Below are positions 7,786-19,907 of a DNA stretch of 64,000 nucleotides, piece after piece. A program made the translations under genes and the position numbers. The number at the start of each line of letters is the position of its first letter. The first letter of the stretch is position 1. The DNA is from an uncultured SAR116 cluster alpha proteobacterium. GTDB taxonomy: Bacteria; Pseudomonadota; Alphaproteobacteria; Puniceispirillales; Marisalimonadaceae. Below the pieces are notes generated by a model, which was not told the origin of the DNA, searched no databases, and saw nothing but the letters and a program-made list of their open reading frames with translations. The stretch covers positions 1-64,000 of the forward strand of contig CACNFD010000006.1 of assembly GCA_902619615.1 (NCBI GenBank), read 5' to 3'.

Positions 7786-9561
7786 ATGATGCTTGTAAAA
7801 AACAAAAAACTTTTTTCTGTCTTCTTTTTTTCTATTATAATAATATTAAATAATGTTTCATTTGCAAAAACTCATAAAACTATAAACATTCTTACTAAAA
7901 GTGATGTAAAAATTTATAAACAAATTTTTGAAATTCATAAACTTCCAATAAAAAACAAAAAATCCAAAGAATGGAAAAAAGTAGATAATTTAATTAAGCG
8001 GCTAAATAATAAAATATTATTAGGTAATGTATATGCCGAAAGATTTTTGCATCCTACAGGGTGGAGAAGTTCTTATATTGATTTAAAAAATTGGCTTGAT
8101 AAATATAATGATCATCCAGATGCCACTAGAATTACAAGAATAGCTCTCAGGAGAAAACCAAATAATTTTAAAAGTCCAAAAAAACCAACACCTGGTTTTT
8201 TAAATGGTTATGGCACTTATAAAGCAAATGTACTTAAACCAAAATTTCCTTTAGATAATAATAAATACAAAAAGTTTTCATATTCCACATCAATTAAATT
8301 TAGGAGAGCGATTAATAAAAGACAAACTTCATACGCTGAAAATTTGATAAATTCTAAAAAAGTAAAAAAATATTTGACTAAAAATGAGTTGTCACAACTT
8401 AGAGCTGAATTTTCACACGCTCTTTTCATTTTTAACAGAGATTATAAATCAATAAGACAAGCTAGACTTTCTCTAAGCCTGTCAGAAAAACCTAATCCCT
8501 TAGCATTGTGGGCAGGCGGTTTGGCGTCTTGGAGAATAAAAAATATTACATTATCAAAGTATTTCTTTAATAAATTATCAGACATAGAAGAACCTGAAGG
8601 AATAAACGCTGGTGGAGGTTATTGGTCAGCACGGATTTCATATTTATTAGGAAACGCCAAGGAAGCAAATTATTTCTTAAAAAAAGCAGCAAAAAACGAG
8701 CGAACATTTTATGGTTCATTAGCTATGGCCTCTTTAGGTTACAAATATAAACCAAATTTTGATTTACCCAAATATGACCAGGATTTAATAAATAAAATTA
8801 CTGAGCACAAGGGGGGTATTAGAGCTCTAGCATTGCTAGAAATAAATGAATTTCACAAAGCTGCAAGAGAATTCAGAAAGATTATTCCTAAATTTGACAT
8901 AAAAGACTATACCCAACTATTATCATTTACATCTCAAAATAACATGCCTGGTTTAACTTTTAGGCTAGCTGCTATCTTGAGAAACGATCATAATAAAATA
9001 TTGTTAGGTGGTTTGTATCCTATACCATCTTGGAACATCAATGCATCTGATTTGAAAGATAAAGCTCTTCTCTATGCTATAGCTAGACAAGAATCAGGTT
9101 TTAACCCTAGAGCTAAGAGTTCATCAAAGGCTATGGGTGTTTTACAAATAATTCCATCAACAGCAGCATTTGTGATGAAAAATAGAGAATATAGACTTAG
9201 AAGAAGCAAAAATCATTTACTTTATAACCCCCCTCACAACATTTATATTGGTTCAAAATATATTAAATTTCTTTTTAATTTACCAATAGTAAATAATGAC
9301 TTGATGTGGATGTTAGCAAGTTATAATGCTGGACCTGGAAACTTTAAAAAATGGACAAAAGACAAAAATTATAAATATAAAGATACTTTACTAATGTTAG
9401 AAAGTTTGCCTGCTAGAGAAACTAGAAATTATATAAAGTTGGTGCTTACAAATTTATGGGTATATAAGATCAGATTTAATCAAGATAATACAGTACTGTT
9501 TTCACTTGCATCTGGAAAATCTATAGATTCAAAACTTTTTTTCAAAAATACAGGAAGTTAA
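7786..9561 (+). CDS. Soluble lytic murein transglycosylase, Slt type
   Basis: A 591-residue periplasmic enzyme that cleaves the MurNAc-GlcNAc bond of peptidoglycan to give 1,6-anhydro ends. A signal peptide covers about residues 1-28 (FSVFFFSIIIILNNVSFA). A long helical superhelix (about 60-420) resembles the Slt70 U/L domains. The catalytic domain follows: IARQESGFNPRAKS with the catalytic Glu near residue 435, GVLQIIPSTAA, NIYIGSKYIKFL and the ASYNAGPGNFKKW loop. Start is ATG 7786 (or 7789), four bases after the upstream stop. It lies in a tight run with the UDG-like gene, moaB and rnhB. Confidence 0.93.
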   Translation: MMLVKNKKLFSVFFFSIIIILNNVSFAKTHKTINILTKSDVKIYKQIFEIHKLPIKNKKSKEWKKVDNLIKRLNNKILLGNVYAERFLHPTGWRSSYIDLKNWLDKYNDHPDATRITRIALRRKPNNFKSPKKPTPGFLNGYGTYKANVLKPKFPLDNNKYKKFSYSTSIKFRRAINKRQTSYAENLINSKKVKKYLTKNELSQLRAEFSHALFIFNRDYKSIRQARLSLSLSEKPNPLALWAGGLASWRIKNITLSKYFFNKLSDIEEPEGINAGGGYWSARISYLLGNAKEANYFLKKAAKNERTFYGSLAMASLGYKYKPNFDLPKYDQDLINKITEHKGGIRALALLEINEFHKAAREFRKIIPKFDIKDYTQLLSFTSQNNMPGLTFRLAAILRNDHNKILLGGLYPIPSWNINASDLKDKALLYAIARQESGFNPRAKSSSKAMGVLQIIPSTAAFVMKNREYRLRRSKNHLLYNPPHNIYIGSKYIKFLFNLPIVNNDLMWMLASYNAGPGNFKKWTKDKNYKYKDTLLMLESLPARETRNYIKLVLTNLWVYKIRFNQDNTVLFSLASGKSIDSKLFFKNTGS

Positions 9562-9569
9562 ATTTAATA

Positions 9570-10109
9570 ATGGCAGAAAATGAATTTATTTCTATAAATA
9601 TTGCAGTTGTGACTATTTCGGACACAAGGGAATTAATAAACGACAAGTCAGGTGAGACTTTACAAAATAGAATTACTCAATTTGGGCACAAAGTAACAGT
9701 AAGAGAAATAGTAAAAGATGATTTTAATGAAATTTCTTATTTATTTAAAAAGTTACTGAAAAATAATGATATTGATGTAATAATTTCTACAGGTGGTACT
9801 GGGCTTACAGGAAGAGATATTACACCGGAAGTAATGGAAACACTTTTTGAAAAAACTATAGATGGTTTTGGAGAAATGTTTCGTTGGTTATCATTTAAAA
9901 AAATTAATACATCAGCATTACAATCACGAGCACTTGCTGGAGTCGCATGTGGTAAATATATTTTCTGTTTACCTGGCTCTCCTTCTGCATGTAAAGATGG
10001 ATGGGATGAAATATTGAAATATCAATTGGATATAAGACATAAACCATGTAATTTTGTAGAAATTATGCCTAGACTCCAAGAGCATAAATTTTTCCGTTCT
10101 AAAAATTAA
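9570..10109 (+). CDS. moaB: Molybdopterin adenylyl-transfer-type protein MoaB/MogA
   Basis: A 179-residue MPT-binding protein of molybdenum cofactor synthesis; members adenylylate molybdopterin before metal insertion. Visible signatures are VVTISDTRE near the N-terminus, ISTGGTGLTGRDITPE in the middle, and FCLPGSPSACKDGWDEI near the end, the usual MoaB order. Length is normal. No other molybdenum cofactor gene lies in the window. Its stop codon overlaps the next start as TAATG, so it is translationally coupled to rnhB. Confidence 0.92.
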   Translation: MAENEFISINIAVVTISDTRELINDKSGETLQNRITQFGHKVTVREIVKDDFNEISYLFKKLLKNNDIDVIISTGGTGLTGRDITPEVMETLFEKTIDGFGEMFRWLSFKKINTSALQSRALAGVACGKYIFCLPGSPSACKDGWDEILKYQLDIRHKPCNFVEIMPRLQEHKFFRSKN

Positions 10110-10804
10110 TGATAAGTTTCGATATAGAAAGAGACTTATATAAAAAAAATATTATTATGATTGGAGTTGATGAAGCTGGAAGAGGTTCATGGGCTGGTCC
10201 ATTAGTATCGACTGCATGTTGGTTTGATTTTACCAAATATAAATCTTTGCATCCAGAGATTAATGATAGCAAGAAATTAAAATCGTCTAAGCGAAGAGAA
10301 ATAATATTATCATTAGATAATTTTGTTAAATATTCTTCTTCTATTGCTAGCGTAATTGAAATTGATAAGTATGGTCTTTCATATGCAAATGCAATTGCTA
10401 TGAAGAGATCTATCTTTTCACTAGCACATAAATTAAAAATACATTCACAAATATATAGAAATAAAAATTTTTGTATTTATGTTGATGGTAAATTTAAACC
10501 AGATTTTGAAAATCTGGATAAATTTTTAAAACTTAACAAATTGCAATTAGATAACTATTCAATTAAAGCTCTTGTTAAGGGTGATAGCCTTTGCAAAACT
10601 ATTGCTTTAGCAAGCATTATTTCTAAAGAAGCAAGAGATACTGTTATGAGGCAATGGTCAAAAAAACACCCATCTTACTTGTTTGACAGTAATTTTGGAT
10701 ATGGGACCAAAAATCATAAAAGTGCTATTTTAAAAGATGGTATTTTAGATTTACATAGAAAAACTTTCAAGCCTATTGCTACTATATATAGTAAGATAAA
10801 CTAA
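10109..10804 (+). CDS. rnhB: Ribonuclease HII
   Basis: RNase HII nicks 5' of single ribonucleotides in DNA and removes RNA from hybrids. All acidic residues are in place: VDEAGRGSWAGPL (the Asp-Glu pair at about residues 17-18), INDSKKL, the YVDGK strand and KGDSLCKTIALASIISKEARD, followed by the FGYGTKNHKSAI substrate loop. At 231 residues it is normal for type 2. The start overlaps the moaB stop by one base. The next gene, ccrM, begins after a 117-base gap with its own probable promoter. Confidence 0.96.
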   Translation: MISFDIERDLYKKNIIMIGVDEAGRGSWAGPLVSTACWFDFTKYKSLHPEINDSKKLKSSKRREIILSLDNFVKYSSSIASVIEIDKYGLSYANAIAMKRSIFSLAHKLKIHSQIYRNKNFCIYVDGKFKPDFENLDKFLKLNKLQLDNYSIKALVKGDSLCKTIALASIISKEARDTVMRQWSKKHPSYLFDSNFGYGTKNHKSAILKDGILDLHRKTFKPIATIYSKIN

Positions 10805-10849
10805 TAAATATACACATATTGTATAAGTTAAATTAATTTAACTAAGTAA

Positions 10850-10878
10850 TTGACTTTATTGAATAAGTATCATTTTAT
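10850..10878 (+). promoter_or_regulatory. Candidate sigma-70-type promoter for ccrM
   Basis: TTGACT (10850-10855) and TTTTAT (10873-10878) are 17 bases apart in the 117-base gap before the methyltransferase gene. The -35 box matches five of six consensus bases, the -10 box four of six. In such A+T-rich DNA chance matches are common. Confidence 0.35.
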
Positions 10879-10903
10879 CCACAGTATATAAACAAGATAT
10901 TAA

Positions 10904-14156
<3,253 letters not shown>

Positions 14157-14200
14157 TTTTGTCCCCAATTTATGTATTATTCAAAAATTAATATCATTTT

Positions 14201-15610
14201 TTAGAAATAATCTAAAGTCAATCCTTCATTTTTTAGAAGATTTTTAACTTCCAAAAATAATTCTTTTTTACCTTTTTCAGATTTACCTTCAAATCTAATT
14301 ACTAGTGCTTCTTCTGTATTACTTGCACGTATTAGCCACCAACCATGCTTATTTTTAACTCTTAAGCCGTCTAATATAATAACGTCATTGGAATTATATT
14401 TTTCAAACACTTTTTTAGATATATTATCTATAGTTAAAAATTTAATCTCATCAGAACAAAAAACTTTAATTTCAGGTGAAACAAATGTTTCAGGCAAAGT
14501 TGATATAAATTTATCTAATTCAATATTATTGGCCGTTAAGGTAAGCAGTCTTATAGCTGCATAAAGTGCATCATCATAACCAAAATAGGTATCACCAAAA
14601 AAAATGTGACCAGACATTTCGCCAGCTAATGGGGATTTTATTTCTTTAATTCTTTTTTTGATGTTTGAATGTCCTGTTTTGCCAATTTCTGCTTGAAAAC
14701 CTAATGACATAATTTTCTCATATGCTACATAACTTGACTTAATATCTAAAATTATTGTTTGATTATTTTTGTCATTTGTAGCAATTGAATTTGCAAGAAA
14801 TGCAGTTAATAAATCACCAGCAACGGATCTTCCTTGTTTGTCAATAACACCTATTCTGTCTCCATCTCCATCAAAGGCTATTCCAAGTTCAGCATCTACA
14901 TTTTTCATTTTATTTAACATAATTTTCAAAGTAGACTCATCAGTGGGATCAGGATGGTGATTTGGAAAATTACCATCAACTTTAGAATATAAAACAACAT
15001 GTTTTCCAGGAATTTTTTTGGTTAACATTTCAACCAAAGGACCAGATGCGCCATTACCACAATCCCAAACTATTGTTTTTTTATTAAGTTCCCTATCAAT
15101 GTTTTTTAGGGGCTTTGTGATCTCATCGATATATTTACTTCCTATTTCAATAGATTTAGAAAAACCATTATATGTTTTTGAATAGCCTTTATTTGCAAAA
15201 TGACCTAGTTTTTGAATGTCTTCACCAAAGAAAGAGTTTTGATTTAAGACTATTTTAAACCCGTTATAATCTTTTGGATTATGACTGCCAGTGACTTGTA
15301 TAGCTCCATCAGCTTTATAATAGTTACTTGCAAAATAAAGCATTGGTGTTGGTCCCAATCCAATTCTGTAAATTTCACATCCAGAAATTTCTAATCCCTC
15401 ATTAAGTTTTTCTTCTAGTATTGGGCTAGATAATCTTCCATCCATTCCAATTACAATTAATGGATGTTTTTTTCTTGGATTTTCTTTTCTGACGGTAATA
15501 CCAAAGAAAAAACCAAGCATGAAAGCATCTTCTTCTGATAAGGTTTTTCCATAAATACCTCTAATATCGTATGATCGAAGAATTGTGTTATCAAAAGTAT
15601 GTTTATACAT
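14201..15610 (-). CDS. Phosphomannomutase/phosphoglucomutase
   Basis: An alpha-D-phosphohexomutase (469 residues) that interconverts hexose 6- and 1-phosphates to feed nucleotide-sugar synthesis. The active phosphoserine motif TGSHNPKDYNG is at about residues 107-117 (Ser109), the metal loop DGDGDRIGV near 250, the sugar-binding GEMSGHIFFG near 330, and the phosphate-binding RASNTEEALVIRFEG near the C-terminus. The order is that of AlgC/ManB enzymes, which often accept both mannose and glucose phosphates. The start ATG at 15610 overlaps the galU stop as TGATG, so the two are coupled, giving glucose 1-phosphate to GalU. Confidence 0.93.
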   Translation of the reverse strand: MYKHTFDNTILRSYDIRGIYGKTLSEEDAFMLGFFFGITVRKENPRKKHPLIVIGMDGRLSSPILEEKLNEGLEISGCEIYRIGLGPTPMLYFASNYYKADGAIQVTGSHNPKDYNGFKIVLNQNSFFGEDIQKLGHFANKGYSKTYNGFSKSIEIGSKYIDEITKPLKNIDRELNKKTIVWDCGNGASGPLVEMLTKKIPGKHVVLYSKVDGNFPNHHPDPTDESTLKIMLNKMKNVDAELGIAFDGDGDRIGVIDKQGRSVAGDLLTAFLANSIATNDKNNQTIILDIKSSYVAYEKIMSLGFQAEIGKTGHSNIKKRIKEIKSPLAGEMSGHIFFGDTYFGYDDALYAAIRLLTLTANNIELDKFISTLPETFVSPEIKVFCSDEIKFLTIDNISKKVFEKYNSNDVIILDGLRVKNKHGWWLIRASNTEEALVIRFEGKSEKGKKELFLEVKNLLKNEGLTLDYF

Positions 15611-16479
15611 CAATCATCACTAAATATTTCAAGTTTTAGCCAACTTTTAAGGTTTTGTTTCATCTCTGGTCGTTCAATTGAAAAACGAATGTTAGCTTGT
15701 ATAAAGCCTAATTTAGAGCCACAATCAAACCGCTGTTGTGAGAATTTATATCCCACACAATTTGATTTACCTATTCTACTTGCTATAGCGTCAGTAAGTT
15801 GAATTTCATTGCTAGAGCCCCTATTTTGTTTTTCTAAAACTTCAAAAACGGCTGGTTCAATAATATATCTTCCAACAACAGCCATATTACTGGGCGCTTT
15901 TTCTATGGATGGTTTTTCTACAAGACCTAAAATTTCAGTAACATTATTATCTATTAATTTTCCAGGAGATATTACTCCGTATGAAGACACTTCTTTTTTG
16001 TCTACATCCATTACCGCAAGCATATTACCAGAATTATAATTATCAATCATTTCTTTAATTGTGTTTCCACCATGAATTAAGTCATCAGCAAGAATTATAG
16101 CCACTGGCTCATCTCCAATTAAATGTCTAGCACACCAAACAGCATGACCTAGACCAGCTGGTTCTTGTTGTCTTACATAAGCAAATGATCCAGGAATTTT
16201 GAGCATTTCTTGAGCAGTTTTAAGAGTTTCTCTTTTACCTTTTGAAAGTAAGTTATTCTCTAGCTCAAATGAGTGATCAAAATGATTTTCTATTGCTGAT
16301 TTCCCTCTACTTGTTACAAAAATAAATTGTTCAATACCTGCATTAGCTGCTTCTTCTACAGCATACTGTATGAGGGGCTTATCAACAATTGGAAGCATTT
16401 CTTTAGGCATTGACTTCGTTGCAGGAAGAAATCTTGTACCTAATCCACCTACTGGAAATATTGCTTTTTTAACTTTCAT
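15610..16479 (-). CDS. galU: UTP-glucose-1-phosphate uridylyltransferase
   Basis: GalU makes UDP-glucose from UTP and glucose 1-phosphate. The nucleotide-binding signature GGLGTRFLPATKSMPKEML is at about residues 11-29, with VDKPLIQYAVEEA after it, and further family blocks GLGHAVWCARHLIGDEP, LADDLI, VEKPSIEKAPSNMAVVGRY and a FDCGSKLGF end. The length of 289 is normal. It is transcribed away from ugd, whose product uses UDP-glucose; the 101-base gap between them must hold both promoters. Confidence 0.96.
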   Translation of the reverse strand: MKVKKAIFPVGGLGTRFLPATKSMPKEMLPIVDKPLIQYAVEEAANAGIEQFIFVTSRGKSAIENHFDHSFELENNLLSKGKRETLKTAQEMLKIPGSFAYVRQQEPAGLGHAVWCARHLIGDEPVAIILADDLIHGGNTIKEMIDNYNSGNMLAVMDVDKKEVSSYGVISPGKLIDNNVTEILGLVEKPSIEKAPSNMAVVGRYIIEPAVFEVLEKQNRGSSNEIQLTDAIASRIGKSNCVGYKFSQQRFDCGSKLGFIQANIRFSIERPEMKQNLKSWLKLEIFSDD

Positions 16480-16580
16480 TCACAAATCCTATAAACTAGT
16501 ATAGAAGTTGATATGGTTATTATTTTTTTATTTTCAATCAGTCAATAACTTTACGTTTCTCGAATTTAAGAGGATATAAC

Positions 16581-17897
16581 ATGAAAATAACAATGTTAGG
16601 AACTGGCTATGTTGGATTAGTGTCTGGAACTTGTTTTTCTGAGTTTGGTTTTGATGTATGTTGTGTAGACAAAGACAAAAACAAAATCACAAACTTAAAA
16701 AAAAATATTATACCTATCTATGAACCGGGTCTTGAGAATTTAGTAAAAAAAAACAAAGATGCTAATCGGCTCACTTTTAGTAATGATGTAAAAAAAAATA
16801 TAGCAGACGCAGAAATAGTATTTATTGCAGTGGGAACACCTGCAAGACGGGGTGACGGTTATGCCGATTTATCATATGTTTATGAAGCTGCAGAAGAAAT
16901 AGCAGAAAACTTAATGGGCTACACAGTAATTGTTACCAAGTCTACAGTACCAGTTGGAACAGGAAACAAAATTAAAAAAATTATTAAAAAAACAAATCCC
17001 AAAGCTAATTTCGATGTGGTCTCAAATCCAGAATTTTTAAGAGAAGGTAATGCTATTGAGGATTTTATGAGGCCAGATAGAGTTGTTGTTGGATGTGAAA
17101 CTGAAAAAGCTAAAGAAGTAATTTCAAAAATATATAAGCCATTGTATCTAATTGAAACGCCAATTTTATTTACTGATTTAAAAACAGCAGAGTTAATTAA
17201 ATATGCTGGTAATGCATTTTTGGCTTTAAAAATTTCATATATTAATCAGATGGCAGATTTGTGTGAAAAGGTTGGGGCTGATGTCCATGACATTTCAAGA
17301 GGAATTGGCTTAGACAAAAGAATTGGTAGTAAATTTTTGCATCCTGGACCAGGTTATGGTGGATCTTGTTTTCCAAAAGACACCCAAGCTCTTGTAAAAA
17401 CAGCTAATTACTATGGTTCAAATATTTCTATAGTAGAAAATGTTATAAATTATAACTCTCAGAGAAAAATAGATATGGCAGAAAAAATAATTTCTGCTTT
17501 AGGAAAAAATTACAGTAATAAGAAAATATCTATCCTAGGGTTAGCATTCAAACCAGAAACGGATGATATGAGAGAAAGTCCGTGTCTAGATATTATCCCT
17601 AAACTTCTAGAAAAGAATTTACAAATCTCTGCATTTGATCCAGTAGCAATGGATGAAGCAAAAAAATTATTACAGAACATCCAATTTGCAGAAAGTATTG
17701 AAGATTGCATTAATCAGAGTGAGGCGCTTGTAATTTTAACTGAGTGGAACGAATTCAGAAGTTTGTCACCAGAAAGATTAAAAAAACATATGAAAGGAAA
17801 TCTTTTAATTGATTTAAGAAATGCCCTTAATCCAGATAGTTTTTGTGAAAGTGGATTCAATCTCATTCAAATAGGAAGACCAACTCCTAGCCAGTAA
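16581..17897 (+). CDS. ugd: UDP-glucose 6-dehydrogenase
   Basis: A 438-residue NAD-dependent enzyme that oxidises UDP-glucose twice to UDP-glucuronate, a precursor of surface polysaccharides. The N-terminal Rossmann motif GTGYVGLVSG is at residues 7-16; AVGTPARRGDGYADLSYV, STVPVGTG and SNPEFLREG follow; the catalytic cysteine is in GYGGSCFPKDTQAL near residue 263; the C-terminal UDP-binding domain has GLAFKPETDDMRESP. The ATG follows AAGAGGATAT. It works downstream of divergently transcribed galU. Its last 11 bases overlap the 3' end of proV on the opposite strand. Confidence 0.96.
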   Translation: MKITMLGTGYVGLVSGTCFSEFGFDVCCVDKDKNKITNLKKNIIPIYEPGLENLVKKNKDANRLTFSNDVKKNIADAEIVFIAVGTPARRGDGYADLSYVYEAAEEIAENLMGYTVIVTKSTVPVGTGNKIKKIIKKTNPKANFDVVSNPEFLREGNAIEDFMRPDRVVVGCETEKAKEVISKIYKPLYLIETPILFTDLKTAELIKYAGNAFLALKISYINQMADLCEKVGADVHDISRGIGLDKRIGSKFLHPGPGYGGSCFPKDTQALVKTANYYGSNISIVENVINYNSQRKIDMAEKIISALGKNYSNKKISILGLAFKPETDDMRESPCLDIIPKLLEKNLQISAFDPVAMDEAKKLLQNIQFAESIEDCINQSEALVILTEWNEFRSLSPERLKKHMKGNLLIDLRNALNPDSFCESGFNLIQIGRPTPSQ

Positions 17898-18939
17898 TAT
17901 TTGTCCCAAGTGACTTAGGTCTTTTCATTCCTTCAATTAAATTAACCATTTCAATTTTTCCAGTTATTTTACCTTTTGAATTTATTATTGTAACTGGTTT
18001 TGACGGTGCATCTGACATTATTTGAAGTATATCTTCTAACACCATATCTTCCTTGACAGTTGCTCCTGAACTTTTAGTTTTTGTTGGCGTCATTATTGAT
18101 CTTGCTTGAATGACCCTTGCTCTATTAATATCTTTAATAAAATCAGAGACATATTCATCTGCAGGGTTCATAATTATTTCTTGAGGATCACTGTCCTGAA
18201 CCATGCTTCCATCACGAAGAATAGCTATTCTATCCCCAATTTTTAGAGCTTCATCGAGATCATGTGTAATAAAAATTATAGTTTTATGTAATTCACTTTG
18301 AAGATCTAAAAGTATATTTTGCATTTCTGAACGAATTAATGGATCTAAAGCAGAAAAAGCTTCATCCATTAAGAGAATTTCTGCATCTGTTGCAAGAGCT
18401 CTTGCAAGCCCCACCCTTTGTTGCATTCCACCTGACAACTGGCCTGGATAATATGTTTCATATCCGTCTAAGCCAACTCTTTTTATCCATTTTTGGGCTT
18501 TTTCTGACCATTCATCTTTAGAAATATTTTGAATTGCAAGCCCGTAGCCAACATTTTGTAAAACTGTTTTGTGTGGAAATAAAGCAAACTTTTGAAAAAC
18601 CATAGACATATTGTTTTGTCTAAATTGAATCAATTCTTTCGGACTTAAATTTAGAATGTTCTTATTATTGAATAATATTTTACCACTTGTTGGTTCTATT
18701 AATCTATTTAGATGTCTTATAAGAGTTGATTTACCTGAACCAGAAAGACCCATAACAACTTGTATTTTTCCTCTTTTAACATTTAGATTAATATTATTTA
18801 ATCCAAGAACACAGTTAGATTTTTCAAGAAGTTCATCTTTACCCATTCCATTTTTAACTAGATCAAGTGCATTTTTATCACCATCTCCAAATATCTTATA
18901 AAGTTCATTGACTTTGATTAATATATCTTTTGAATTCAT
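17887..18939 (-). CDS. proV: Glycine betaine/proline-type ABC transporter, ATP-binding subunit
   Basis: The ATPase of an osmoprotectant importer. Walker A GLSGSGKST is at about residues 64-72, Q-loop in MVFQKFALFPHKTV, signature LSGGMQQRVGLARAL, Walker B ILLMDEAFSALDP, and switch His in IFITHDLDEA. Like other ProV proteins it has an extra C-terminal CBS-type region (about 275-350) thought to sense ionic strength. The start ATG 18939 follows AAGGATTAATATA; a longer in-frame start at 18960 would overlap proW and lacks a ribosome site. It lies four bases after proW and is the last gene of the operon. Confidence 0.94.
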   Translation of the reverse strand: MNSKDILIKVNELYKIFGDGDKNALDLVKNGMGKDELLEKSNCVLGLNNINLNVKRGKIQVVMGLSGSGKSTLIRHLNRLIEPTSGKILFNNKNILNLSPKELIQFRQNNMSMVFQKFALFPHKTVLQNVGYGLAIQNISKDEWSEKAQKWIKRVGLDGYETYYPGQLSGGMQQRVGLARALATDAEILLMDEAFSALDPLIRSEMQNILLDLQSELHKTIIFITHDLDEALKIGDRIAILRDGSMVQDSDPQEIIMNPADEYVSDFIKDINRARVIQARSIMTPTKTKSSGATVKEDMVLEDILQIMSDAPSKPVTIINSKGKITGKIEMVNLIEGMKRPKSLGTNITG

Positions 18940-18943
18940 TATA

Positions 18944-19831
18944 TTAATCCTTATCTTCATTCCTATATTTTTGCATTCTTAGTCCAAATTTTTGAGTAAC
19001 ACGATCAAAAATAATGGCAAGGATAACAATTGCAAGACCGTTCATTAATCCCAAAGCTAAGTATTGATTTGAAATTGCTCTTAAAACTGGAAGGCCAAGA
19101 CCTTTAACTCCAATCATAGATGCTATTACCACCATTGCTAAGGCCATCATTATTGTCTGATTTACGCCAGCAAATATAGTTGGTAGGGCCAATGGCATTT
19201 GAACTCCTAATAATTTCTGCCAATAATTTGCTCCAAAAGAATCTGCTGCCTCTAAAACGTCTTTATCTACTAACCTAATGCCTAAATTCGTTAAACGAAC
19301 AATTGGTGGAATAGCATAAATACATACTGCAATTAATCCAGGAACCTTTCCAATACCTAAAAGCATCACAACTGGTATTAAATACACAAAACTAGGAATT
19401 GTTTGCATGACGTCTAAAACAGGAACTATTGCTGCTTGGACTTTATTACTTCTTGCCATAGCGATACCTAGTGGTATACCAATTGCTATACATAGGAATG
19501 TGGCTACAAGTATAATGGCTAATGTTGACATTGTGTCTTCCCACATACCGAAATAACCAATCAACATAAAACTCAAAAAAGTTCCAACAACTATTAATAT
19601 GGATCTTGAGCCTATCCAAGCAAGTAAAAGAATACTAAATATTATAATAGGCCAAGGGGTATTAATAAAAAGCTTTTCGAACCATACTAAGAACATCAAT
19701 AATGGTTCAAAAAATTCTTCAATACCTTGGCCATAAGTTCTTGAAAAATCAGTGAATGCAAAATCAACAGTTTTCTTAAATTCTCTTAGATCTGATCTAC
19801 TCATATCAGGAAAATTATAAAACCAATCCAT
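18944..19831 (-). CDS. proW: Glycine betaine/proline-type ABC transporter, permease
   Basis: The inner-membrane subunit, 295 residues. A hydrophilic N-terminus of about 50 residues, with the FFEPLLMFLVWFEK amphipathic segment, precedes seven or so hydrophobic helices (PWPIIIFSILLLAWIG, ILIVVGTFLSFMLIG, LAIILVATFLCIAIG and others). The coupling (EAA) loop lies in VLEAADSFGANYWQKLLGVQMPLALPTIFAGV. This is the ProW type of the BPD-transporter family. A strong hairpin and T-run lies between it and proX upstream, so its expression probably depends on read-through or an unseen promoter. Confidence 0.94.
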   Translation of the reverse strand: MDWFYNFPDMSRSDLREFKKTVDFAFTDFSRTYGQGIEEFFEPLLMFLVWFEKLFINTPWPIIIFSILLLAWIGSRSILIVVGTFLSFMLIGYFGMWEDTMSTLAIILVATFLCIAIGIPLGIAMARSNKVQAAIVPVLDVMQTIPSFVYLIPVVMLLGIGKVPGLIAVCIYAIPPIVRLTNLGIRLVDKDVLEAADSFGANYWQKLLGVQMPLALPTIFAGVNQTIMMALAMVVIASMIGVKGLGLPVLRAISNQYLALGLMNGLAIVILAIIFDRVTQKFGLRMQKYRNEDKD

Positions 19832-19850
19832 TTTTCATTCCTTAAATTTA

Positions 19851-19893
19851 AAAAAATAATCACCACCTAAATTTATTTAGAGGTGGTGATTAT
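19851..19893 (-). terminator. Intrinsic terminator/attenuator between proX and proW
   Basis: A perfect 13-bp inverted repeat (ATAATCACCACCT at 19856-19868 and AGGTGGTGATTAT at 19881-19893) with a 12-base loop. Read on the minus strand, the direction of proX to proW, it is followed at once by a T-run. It lies 20 bases upstream of the proW start and 15 bases after the proX stop. It should stop most transcripts after proX and let a fraction reach proWV. Confidence 0.88.
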
Positions 19894-19907
19894 GAAATTG
19901 GTATTAT

